From positions 1 to 64,000 of the forward strand of contig NZ_PVTE01000025.1 of the NCBI RefSeq assembly GCF_003002825.1: DNA of 64,000 nt. The letters run 5' to 3'. The translations under genes and the position numbers were made by a program. Numbering within the stretch: position 1 is the stretch's first letter; each line of letters begins with the position of its first letter. This stretch comes from Spirosoma oryzae (GTDB lineage Bacteria > Bacteroidota > Bacteroidia > Cytophagales > Spirosomataceae). This document shows positions 39,207 to 46,871 of the stretch, piece by piece. The notes beneath the pieces are model-generated. The model saw nothing but the letters and a program-made list of their open reading frames with translations, was not told where the DNA came from and did no database searches.

Positions 39207-39692
39207 ATGCCAAACTGGTTCCTTGGAAAAATCCGCTACCAACAGCCCGTTGATGACGCTACGGTAGGCACGCGAAACGAAGAGTTCGCCAAGCAGAAGA
39301 ACGTCACCGAGGCGTATCTGATCGACGCTGTCAGCTACACCGACGCCGAGACGCGGCTCTACGAAGAGGTGGCTGCCAACACGCCGGAGTTCGAGATCGT
39401 CGGTATCACCCGTATGAAGCTCGCCGACGTGTTACAGGTCGAAGATGGCGGGGATGTGTGGTACAAAGTGAAGGCGGTCTTTATCACAGAAAGCGAGAAG
39501 ACCGGCAAACAGAAGCGCCACGCCACGGCAATCCTCATCAACGCACTCACGCCCAAGCAGGCATACGAACTGGTGGAGGCGTCTCTCAAATCATCGCTCG
39601 ATCCCTTCGAGATCACCGACGTAAACGTGACCAAGATTCTCGACATCTTCCCTTACATCAAAAAACCAAATGAAGGAACAGGAGAAAATTGA
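39207..39692 (+). CDS. DUF4494-like protein
   Basis: 161 aa. WFLGKIRYQQPVDD, VTEAYLIDAVSYTDAETRLY and VWYKVKAVFITESEKTGKQK are the DUF4494 pattern found in Bacteroidota phages and mobile elements, near recombination genes. Function unknown. It overlaps the next gene by 23 bases. Confidence 0.75.
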   Translation: MPNWFLGKIRYQQPVDDATVGTRNEEFAKQKNVTEAYLIDAVSYTDAETRLYEEVAANTPEFEIVGITRMKLADVLQVEDGGDVWYKVKAVFITESEKTGKQKRHATAILINALTPKQAYELVEASLKSSLDPFEITDVNVTKILDIFPYIKKPNEGTGEN

Positions 39693-40491
39693 CCAGCTTG
39701 TCGCTCGCAAAAATGACGAGTACGCCTACGCCACCATGAGCCTGTGGATGGCCATCAAGTCAGGTCGTAACCTATTTGAGTGGTGGAAACTTCGGCGGCA
39801 ATATGTTCGGACTAAAAAGTGGGTTGAGTTCAACGGTCGATGGGGATTCCGGTTGATGTTTCACTCCTGCGAATACGGCGACGATGGACGACCCTGCTTC
39901 AATATCCAGTTATTCTGGGGGTCGATCTGGTTGTACATCCCACTCTTCGTTAGTAAGTATCGGTGGGATAGTTTCGATGCTCCGCAGTACGGGGTGTACT
40001 GGTACGGGGAGTCCGGCCACCACTCGCTGGTTTTCGCTTGGAGTAGAAAGACCTATCATCTTTTCATGCCGTGGAATCTAAAGTGGTATCGCACAAGCCG
40101 ACTGCTTGTCGACGGACAAACATGGGAGCATGAGTTCTACGACGAACGTGCAGACCCAGGCCAGTGGCAGAAGAATTGGGACTTAAAGAAAAATGGCGGG
40201 CACTACTGGAGTCAGGTATATCCATACACATATACCCTGAGAAACGGCACCGTGCAAAATCGTATGGCCACATTACATCAGGAGCAATGGGAATGGCGAC
40301 CATCTTGGTTAATGTGGACAGATCGCTTCAACTTTGTTAGAACATGGATTTCCATTCGTTTCGACGGAGAGGTTGGCGAACGAACTGGTTCATGGAAAGG
40401 TGGCACTGTTGGCTGTAGCTTTGATATGGAGCCAAACGAAACTCCAGAAGAGGCTCTTCGTAGGATGGAAGCAACTAGAATTTTCAAATAA
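39670..40491 (+). CDS. 273-aa Trp/Tyr-rich phage protein
   Basis: Exceptionally rich in Trp and Tyr (FEWWKLRRQYVRTKKWVEFN, LFWGSIWLYIPLFVSKYRW). The C-terminal block GEVGERTGSWKGGTVGCSFD ... ETPEEALRRMEA is conserved among phage hypotheticals I have seen. No catalytic motif is recognised. A beta-rich soluble protein is likely. Confidence 0.6.
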   Translation: MKEQEKIDQLVARKNDEYAYATMSLWMAIKSGRNLFEWWKLRRQYVRTKKWVEFNGRWGFRLMFHSCEYGDDGRPCFNIQLFWGSIWLYIPLFVSKYRWDSFDAPQYGVYWYGESGHHSLVFAWSRKTYHLFMPWNLKWYRTSRLLVDGQTWEHEFYDERADPGQWQKNWDLKKNGGHYWSQVYPYTYTLRNGTVQNRMATLHQEQWEWRPSWLMWTDRFNFVRTWISIRFDGEVGERTGSWKGGTVGCSFDMEPNETPEEALRRMEATRIFK

Positions 40492-40496
40492 ACAAC

Positions 40497-40823
40497 ATGA
40501 GCAAGCTACTATTTCTCTGGCTCTATCTGCCCCCACTGATCCTGATCGGCCTGCGGGTGCTGTCGTACTTCGCGCTGCCCGACCGGAAGATGAAGTATCG
40601 CACGATCCAGGAAGACATGCTGGATCATTCGGGCCTACTGCGCCGCATTCCGGCGTGGCTACTGATTCTGCTGCTGACCGTCGTGCCTTTCGTCAACCTG
40701 ATCGTGGCGCTGATAATGCTGCTTATCCTGGTGATTGATCTGGTCGACAAGTGGCGGACGGCACGGGCCGCGCAGCAGGAATGGAATAAACAAAACAGGG
40801 TAGCCGACTCGACTACCCTGTAA
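40497..40823 (+). CDS. 108-aa membrane protein
   Basis: Two membrane helices (LLFLWLYLPPLILIGLRVLS; AWLLILLLTVVPFVNLIVAL extended) with a basic C-terminal tail. It is the last gene of the middle block; a hairpin overlaps its 3' end. Confidence 0.55.
   Translation: MSKLLFLWLYLPPLILIGLRVLSYFALPDRKMKYRTIQEDMLDHSGLLRRIPAWLLILLLTVVPFVNLIVALIMLLILVIDLVDKWRTARAAQQEWNKQNRVADSTTL
40795..40821 (+). terminator. Hairpin over the stop codon
   Basis: ACAGGGTAG pairs with CTACCCTGT (9 bp, 9-nt loop); the stop TAA uses its last base. No T tract follows. Confidence 0.5.
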
Positions 40824-40930
40824 CCAATCTAATCAATTTCACGTATCAAACCGGACAACGGGCGGCAGGGTCAAATAAGTTCGCAGTTGCTACGTTGAAT
40901 TGATTGATTGCAACTATAAGGTATTCTGGA

Positions 40931-40966
40931 AACGCCATCTCCGCTGGGGATGGCGTTCTTTTTTCT
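40931..40966 (+). terminator. Strong intrinsic terminator closing the middle block
   Basis: AACGCCATC pairs with GATGGCGTT (9 bp, 9-nt loop) followed by CTTTTTTCT. It isolates the early/middle transcript from the late promoter that begins about 50 bp downstream. The gap 40824-41074 otherwise contains the TAATCAATT copies at 40830 and 40966, an AGTTGC/GCAACT dyad near 40885-40912 and the late promoter. Confidence 0.85.
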
Positions 40967-41013
40967 AATCAATTTTGTATATCGTATAAATTTCCCATCT
41001 GTCACCACCCCTT

Positions 41014-41048
41014 GGTGACCAACTGCATTTCGGGGCTGACTACTTTCG
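41014..41048 (+). promoter_or_regulatory. Late promoter 1 (GGTGAC-N21-TACTTTCG)
   Basis: GGTGAC (41014-41019), a 21-bp spacer and TACTTTCG (41041-41048), the latter close to the Bacteroidota -7 element TAnnTTTG. GGTGAC is the right arm of a GTCACCA/TGGTGAC hairpin. The identical pair with identical spacing occurs once more at 59434-59468. A TTTCGCC-GACA-GGCGAAA hairpin lies in the short 5' UTR. The non-standard -33 element suggests a phage-directed activator or sigma factor. Confidence 0.65.
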
Positions 41049-41074
41049 CCGACAGGCGAAAACAGGAAACGACG

Positions 41075-41749
41075 ATGCGACCCATGCTGGTTGACTTTCG
41101 GGATGATGGAAAGGTCGACATCGACCGGGCCGTCTATGCCCTGCCCGAAATACAGGAACTCATCAAGGACTTTGGCAACCGCCACTACGTCGAAGTGCTG
41201 GTGCGGCTCTATATGTACCGCACGCCGATCAATCCCTACGCCCCCGCTGCCGAACGGGAAGCCAGAGCCATCGAGGATACCAACCGCTTCAACAAAGACG
41301 CCAAGGTTCATTCAGTGGTCTTCAAGTCGGGTCTGTGGCGTAAGGCCGTCGACCGCTTCAACCTGGAAAAGTACGACCCGATCTTCGATTCATTTATTGG
41401 GTTAGAACAGAAAATCGACGAGTTCAATCAGGCCATTGCCGCCACGCCAGTTTCTGAAATGGTTGAAGTTGAAAGTCCTAAGCGTGGACAAAAACAAAAA
41501 CTGGTCGGCAGAGGAAAAAAGTCTATCGTCGAACAGGTGTTCACTGAACTGGCGACAGAAGAAGAGCCAGAAAAGATCACAAAGCGAGTCGATAACACAG
41601 AGATTATTCAGCGGATGGTTCGGGCATCAAGTGATGTTGAGAAACGCTACGAAGAACAGCGGGAGAAACTGTTGCGCACCAAATCAAGCAAAGGAGGGTC
41701 GGCTCAACGAGCTGCTGACTTCCGCCGAAACCTGAACCCAAATGGCTGA
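41075..41749 (+). CDS. First late gene, 224-aa phage protein
   Basis: MRPMLVDFRDDGKVDIDRAV is chosen since it lies just after the late promoter; an upstream in-frame ATG precedes the promoter. Helical, with charged C-terminal half (DVEKRYEEQREKLLRTKSSK). Position suggests a virion or morphogenesis protein. No family recognised. Overlaps the next start by eight bases. Confidence 0.6.
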   Translation: MRPMLVDFRDDGKVDIDRAVYALPEIQELIKDFGNRHYVEVLVRLYMYRTPINPYAPAAEREARAIEDTNRFNKDAKVHSVVFKSGLWRKAVDRFNLEKYDPIFDSFIGLEQKIDEFNQAIAATPVSEMVEVESPKRGQKQKLVGRGKKSIVEQVFTELATEEEPEKITKRVDNTEIIQRMVRASSDVEKRYEEQREKLLRTKSSKGGSAQRAADFRRNLNPNG

Positions 41750-42428
41750 GACGAACCCCTACACAACCCCGCGTGCGCTCGCCGAGGACATTCTGGAAAT
41801 GGCAGTTGGTGGCGGTATGCGCTCGGACGATCAGAACCTGGGGATGCGGCAGGTGCTCTACTGGATCAGCACGTTTGCCGCCGAACGCTACGCCGTGCTG
41901 GTCGAACAAGCTGGTGGTATCGCCAGCGCCATCGACTACCGGCTGTGGTCACCGCTTCGACTTGCAATCAACGAGGCTCCGCAGACCAGTGGCCCGCTCA
42001 ACAACTATCCCAAGACGCTGGTGGTCGCCGATCTGCCAGCGGGCATTCTTTCCAGCGGCGGCAAGCTCATGCTCAACAATCTGTTCTGGGGAACCTACCA
42101 GCTTACCGAACTGCCACTCGACGTAGTGCGGCAGGGGTCGATTGCCTGGGGCCGGTTTGGAAAAGAGCAGTACGGCTGGGCCGTCGAAGGTAAGCGGCTT
42201 TACGCCAACCTGCCGCTGACGGCAGAGGGCGTCGGATTTCTGCGCGGACAGGCCGTCGTACTGCCGGAAGCAAGCGGCATGATTGACAATCCTGACATAC
42301 AAATCCCGTGGCTGTCGGAATGGACAGCCGGACTGCGCCAGCAGTGTCTGACGCTCCTGCAACCAACCCTTTCACAAGCCCCCGACCAGATCAACAATGG
42401 AGCCGATCAACAAGCCGACAAACGTTAG
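41742..42428 (+). CDS. Virion/connector-type structural protein, 228 aa
   Basis: MAETNPYTTPRALAEDILEM ... GMRQVLYWISTFAAERYAVL ... VVADLPAGILSSGGKLMLNN. Placed immediately before a connector-like gene and the large nozzle-like gene, as ring or adaptor proteins are in short-tailed phages. Identification is by order only. Confidence 0.45.
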   Translation: MAETNPYTTPRALAEDILEMAVGGGMRSDDQNLGMRQVLYWISTFAAERYAVLVEQAGGIASAIDYRLWSPLRLAINEAPQTSGPLNNYPKTLVVADLPAGILSSGGKLMLNNLFWGTYQLTELPLDVVRQGSIAWGRFGKEQYGWAVEGKRLYANLPLTAEGVGFLRGQAVVLPEASGMIDNPDIQIPWLSEWTAGLRQQCLTLLQPTLSQAPDQINNGADQQADKR

Positions 42429-42615
42429 ACAAGCTATCTGGTGGACTATCAAGTGCCTGCTCGGCCTGGGTAGTATCCGCGACGGCAGTATCTGCTGGTT
42501 CTCGCGCACGTTTTTCGACGTACATGACTACCCACTCGACAAGGGTGGGTCGGGCTACCCAGATCATTTTTTCTCGCATCAGTGCCCAAGCTGCAACAAA
42601 TCATTTTTCATCTAA
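42397..42615 (+). CDS. 72-aa protein with C-terminal Cys knuckle
   Basis: MEPINKPTNVRQAIWWTIKC ... VHDYPLDKGGSGYPDHFFSH then QCPSCNKSFFI. A single CPSC knuckle plus nearby His and Cys suggests a small zinc-binding fold. It starts inside the 3' end of the previous gene and ends 3 bases before the next. Small proteins of this look are common in Bacteroidota phages; function unknown. Confidence 0.55.
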   Translation: MEPINKPTNVRQAIWWTIKCLLGLGSIRDGSICWFSRTFFDVHDYPLDKGGSGYPDHFFSHQCPSCNKSFFI

Positions 42616-42618
42616 ACC

Positions 42619-43224
42619 ATGAACTACCAGACACTGGATCAGCTTCGTCAACGCTGTGCCGCCGAACTCGTCGGCTTCGAGCCGGTGCGTGACGATCAGC
42701 TCCTGAGAACGTGGGTGTGGGATGCGCTGCGCAAGATCGACTCTGACCGCATCGGCGAGATTAAAGACACCTTCGTCGAGGTGATCGGCGGGTCAGGGAT
42801 ACTGCCCAATGATTTTCTGGGGCTGGTGGGTATGACCAGTGAGATGCCGGGCTACGACATCCGCCCCGGCCAGCGGCAGATCAGGGGTTGCCACGACGGC
42901 AGTGTGCATCTACACTACTACGCCCTGCCCCTCGACGAGCAGGGGTATCCGCTGATTCTCGACATCGCCGAAGAAGCTGTACTGGCATGGGTGAAATACA
43001 AACACATGGCACTCATGCAGCAGAAGATGACCTTCGGGCAGGGTAGTAACTTCCGCGCCGACCGTAGCTACAGGATCGACCGGGGGCTGGACGCCCAGAA
43101 TAAAGCCGAAGCTGAATCACTGCTGGCCTCGGCCCGTGGCGAGGTAAATATGCTTTCGCTCTCCGAAGCGAATCGGCTGCGTCAGTTCCGCAGCAATGTA
43201 ATGACTTATCGCAACTACCCCTAA
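42619..43224 (+). CDS. Head-tail connector-like protein, 201 aa
   Basis: MNYQTLDQLRQRCAAELVGF ... DQLLRTWVWDALRKIDSDRI ... LHYYALPLDEQGYPLILDIA then EEAVLAWVKYKHMAL. The helical N-terminus, a beta insertion with HYYALP and a C-terminal helix containing AVLAWVKYK match the general plan of podovirus tail-tubular-A/gp4-like adaptors. Its stop overlaps the next start by one base (TAATG). Confidence 0.5.
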   Translation: MNYQTLDQLRQRCAAELVGFEPVRDDQLLRTWVWDALRKIDSDRIGEIKDTFVEVIGGSGILPNDFLGLVGMTSEMPGYDIRPGQRQIRGCHDGSVHLHYYALPLDEQGYPLILDIAEEAVLAWVKYKHMALMQQKMTFGQGSNFRADRSYRIDRGLDAQNKAEAESLLASARGEVNMLSLSEANRLRQFRSNVMTYRNYP

Positions 43225-46200
43225 TGGCACCGATCCAGCGAGCTACCAATATCTTCACGTCGGGAATGCGGCAGGACTTACACCCCTCGGTTCAGCCAGC
43301 AGGGACGTACGTTCATGCCAATGGCTTCACGCTGCGCTTTGCCGAGACGGGCGGAATGGTGCTCACCGCCGAAGCGCCCCCGCAGCTACAGGCTATCCTT
43401 CCCTACGGGTCGGTCGTGCGGGGTGGGGCGCTGCTGCCCGACGAGCGGATATTGTTGCTTTTGAACATCGGCGGCTCGACGGCATCACCCGGCCCGCGCC
43501 GGGGTATGGTCGCTGTACTGGCGGGCGATCAGGTGTCGATACTCTTCGACGACCAGTATGATCCCAACGGTGACCGGCTGGCCTTTCCCGACGAGGAACT
43601 GGTGCGCGTCATCGTCGAGAAAGAATCGGCCTCGATTACGCGGCTGTATCTGAACGATACCGTCAACCCGCCCCGGTGCATCACGCTCGGCGAATACCCC
43701 GGCCCGGGTACTACCTACCCCCGCTCGTGGAGCGTTCACAGCTTTACCAACCAGCCGCCCGTTCAGTATGATCTTATCTACTTTCTGGGTACGGTGGCGG
43801 GCAGTTGCCAGACTGGCTTCTACCGGTACACGTACCGCTACAGCCGCCCCGGTGTTGTCTCGACGCCGTTTCCGCTGTCAACGCCGCTGACGCTGGCCGA
43901 GAAGTCGGGCACCGTCGACGTGCAGCTCGGCGCGTCGGGTATCACCACCGGTATGGGCCTTTCGTTTCGGGTGGACAGCCCCGACCGGCGCTGGCCGATG
44001 GTCGAGCTGCTGGTCAGCTACTCGCCCGATGGGACGGCATGGAGCAACCTGGTAGTCGGCGAACGCAAGGCAATTCCAGACAACGGTTCGGTGACGCTGA
44101 ACCTGACCCGCCCATCGGGTACGGGTCTGTCGGTACCCCTCTCCGAATTGTCGGCCCAGACCTACCAGCAGATCGTCACGCGGGCCGCCGACATGGTTGC
44201 CGTCAAGCACAAATTGTTATTCGGAAATATACAGCTTTCGGTGCCCGGCCAGCCACCGGTCACGGGGGTGACGCTGTCGCCCGCCATCGAGAGCATGAGC
44301 TGCGACGACGTGCCCGACCTGATTCGTCCACCACTGGCCTACACCATCGCTGACTACACGTCGATTCTGGAGCGGCAGTACCAGCCCCGCAGTGGCTCGG
44401 TGGTGCGTACGCGCAGCTTCGCCGTGGATGGTGGCCTGCGCGACTACCGGTCGATCCAGTACGGCAATCGTCGGGTGGGGCTTCGCCGGGGAGAGCGGTA
44501 TCCCTACGCGGTCGTGCTGTTCGATTTGCTGGGACAACCCAGCTTCGCCTGGCCGATCGGCACCTTCGAGGTGCCACAGTATTACGACGGCAGTAGCGGC
44601 ACCGATGCCCCCAACACACCGCTGATTCAGATCACTACGCCCACCGGCCCGGCCTATCGGCTGCGGATCATGGGCTGCCGAGTCGATGGGCTGCAACTAC
44701 CCGAGTCGATCCTGTTCGATTCGACGGGCAGACTGATCGTGTCGGGCTTCGCTATCGTGCGGGGTGATGCGTCGGGTCTGATCCGTCATCAGGGCGTCGT
44801 GCTGCCAGCGATCAGCGGGGTTGATAATCCCGACGAGATCAGTATGCTGCCCGACTGGCACAACACCTTTACGGCCCAACCCGAGAACGGACGCTTTCGG
44901 CTGCTGGGCAGTTCAGCCCAGGACGGCAAAGCCTATGTCCACCAGCCCGGCTGGGTGACCTACCACAGTCCCGACCTGCTGCTCGACGGCCTAATCGAAA
45001 CCCAGCCAGTGGGGGCCAACCTGCGGCTTGTCGGTTCAGCCCACGGCCCCGACAACGGGCGGCAGGGCACGGTCATGCTGGCTGGCGGAAAGGATCACTA
45101 CTACGTCAAGGCGTACACGTTCCGGCCCGACAACTTCCGGCCCGACGCGCCGGGACGCTGGAAGGTGAGCGAAACGTCGCCCGTCGCCTACGGCTACCGG
45201 CTGTCGACGCCGACCGACCTGGAGAAGTTCTACGCTGAAAATGCCAATATCAAGTTTCGCAATCAACTGGCCCCTAACATGGGCTACCCTACGGGTGGCG
45301 GGTTCAAGCAGGCCAAGGGAATCGGTCAGCTCGGCGCATGGCTGCTGCGGCTGCGGGGTAGCTCGCTGGCCGACAGGGGTGTCAGTGAGAGTCAGCCAGC
45401 GGGCGTAGGTATCGTCAACTACGAAGTGGCGACGCCCGACCTGAACCCGCTGGCGGCTAACTACGCCTGGACGGGACACTACCAGCCGATCACCCAGGCC
45501 GTACTCGACGACCTGCCGGTGACGCAGGACAGCGTCGGCAGGCGTACCTGGACGGTCAGCAACGTCGATGTATGGGGTGGGGATACCTACCTGTGCCGGG
45601 CGGATATGGCCCGCGTGCTGCCGCAGTACGACACGGCCTACGCCAGCGAGAACGACTACGCGCTGGGCTTGTTTCTGCCCATCGAAAGCAAATACAATCT
45701 GTACCTGCGCTACGGCAGGCGCTACGAGAAGGTAGCGACGATGCCGCAGCTCACGGCCCGCGACGGCTCACTACCCGAGTTCGCCCGTGGTATCAACGAG
45801 TTTCAGCCCGAAGAGTGGTTCATCAACCGGGGCGTGGTCATCAAAGAGTCAGTACATACTTTTCCTGTACTGCCGCCCGATACGCGGATCGAGACAAGCT
45901 GGTCGCAGGGTATCGCTTGGTCGAAGCTGAAAACCGATACCGAACTGCTCGATAACTACCGGCGCATCCCGGCCCAGAACCTGTTTCTGCTGGAAGGGGA
46001 GTACGGCGCTATCAACGGGCTGATAACGCTGTTCGATAATCTGTACGTGGGTCAGCAGCGGGCCGTCTCGCAGGTGAGTGTCGATCTGCGCGAGGTGATT
46101 CCTACCCAGTCTGGTCAGCCACTATCGGTGGCGACGGGCCGTGAGGTTGGCCCCGCCGAGTACCTGAGTCGGCAGACGGGATGGCAACGTCGGCAGCACG

Positions 46201-46862
46201 CCTGGTCATCGCCCCGCAGTTTTTATTTCGTCGATGCCCGCCAGCATAAGTTCTTTCGTTTCTCGCAGGCGGGCCTGGAGCCGATCAGTGACCGGGATGG
46301 CTATCATAACCAACTGTTGAGCGACGATCTGAACGGCTACACCGGCTGCTTCGACAGCCGTGACGACACGGTACACCTGCTGGGTCCACTTGGCCGGGTG
46401 GCCTACAACGAAGTACTCAACTGCTTTGTGTCCACCCACGAGAATAACCCCTCGGCCTGGCTCGACATCGGCGGAGTGCCCATGACCCAGCCAGCGGGCG
46501 AATACAATGTCGTGGTGCCCGGCAGGCTGAGTCGGAACCTGAGTCTGTCGTTTGTAGTCAACCCGGTGCCGGGCCAACCCAAAACGTTTGGCACCGGCAT
46601 ACTTACCTGCTCGCGGGCACTGTTCGATAGTCTGACAAACATTTCCGTGTCGACTGACCAGCAGCCACCGGCCATCATCGAAAAAAACCGGATGCGCTGG
46701 CGCGAAGGCCGGGTGTGGTTGCCGCTGCGGGCTATCGACGGCGGAGAGCCGCTGCGGGGCAGCACGATGAACGTGACCATTAACTTTTCCAATGTCGGCG
46801 GGCAGCCGGGCTACTGGCTGCTCAAATGGGAAACCGACTTTCGCATTCCTTTTCGCGCTTAA
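43224..46862 (+). CDS. Large tail nozzle / stabilisation-type protein, 1212 aa
   Basis: The N-terminus IQRATNIFTSGMRQDLHPSV then GTYVHANGFTLRF has the pattern seen at the start of tail-tube-B/nozzle and crAss-like stabilisation proteins (a short F-x-x-G-M-x-x-D-x-x-P segment followed by naming of all components). The rest is beta-rich throughout, with no signal peptide or membrane helix. Length and position after a connector-like gene support a virion tail component. Assignment is by analogy, not by motif proof. Confidence 0.5.
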   Translation: MAPIQRATNIFTSGMRQDLHPSVQPAGTYVHANGFTLRFAETGGMVLTAEAPPQLQAILPYGSVVRGGALLPDERILLLLNIGGSTASPGPRRGMVAVLAGDQVSILFDDQYDPNGDRLAFPDEELVRVIVEKESASITRLYLNDTVNPPRCITLGEYPGPGTTYPRSWSVHSFTNQPPVQYDLIYFLGTVAGSCQTGFYRYTYRYSRPGVVSTPFPLSTPLTLAEKSGTVDVQLGASGITTGMGLSFRVDSPDRRWPMVELLVSYSPDGTAWSNLVVGERKAIPDNGSVTLNLTRPSGTGLSVPLSELSAQTYQQIVTRAADMVAVKHKLLFGNIQLSVPGQPPVTGVTLSPAIESMSCDDVPDLIRPPLAYTIADYTSILERQYQPRSGSVVRTRSFAVDGGLRDYRSIQYGNRRVGLRRGERYPYAVVLFDLLGQPSFAWPIGTFEVPQYYDGSSGTDAPNTPLIQITTPTGPAYRLRIMGCRVDGLQLPESILFDSTGRLIVSGFAIVRGDASGLIRHQGVVLPAISGVDNPDEISMLPDWHNTFTAQPENGRFRLLGSSAQDGKAYVHQPGWVTYHSPDLLLDGLIETQPVGANLRLVGSAHGPDNGRQGTVMLAGGKDHYYVKAYTFRPDNFRPDAPGRWKVSETSPVAYGYRLSTPTDLEKFYAENANIKFRNQLAPNMGYPTGGGFKQAKGIGQLGAWLLRLRGSSLADRGVSESQPAGVGIVNYEVATPDLNPLAANYAWTGHYQPITQAVLDDLPVTQDSVGRRTWTVSNVDVWGGDTYLCRADMARVLPQYDTAYASENDYALGLFLPIESKYNLYLRYGRRYEKVATMPQLTARDGSLPEFARGINEFQPEEWFINRGVVIKESVHTFPVLPPDTRIETSWSQGIAWSKLKTDTELLDNYRRIPAQNLFLLEGEYGAINGLITLFDNLYVGQQRAVSQVSVDLREVIPTQSGQPLSVATGREVGPAEYLSRQTGWQRRQHAWSSPRSFYFVDARQHKFFRFSQAGLEPISDRDGYHNQLLSDDLNGYTGCFDSRDDTVHLLGPLGRVAYNEVLNCFVSTHENNPSAWLDIGGVPMTQPAGEYNVVVPGRLSRNLSLSFVVNPVPGQPKTFGTGILTCSRALFDSLTNISVSTDQQPPAIIEKNRMRWREGRVWLPLRAIDGGEPLRGSTMNVTINFSNVGGQPGYWLLKWETDFRIPFRA

Positions 46863-46871
46863 CATACGACT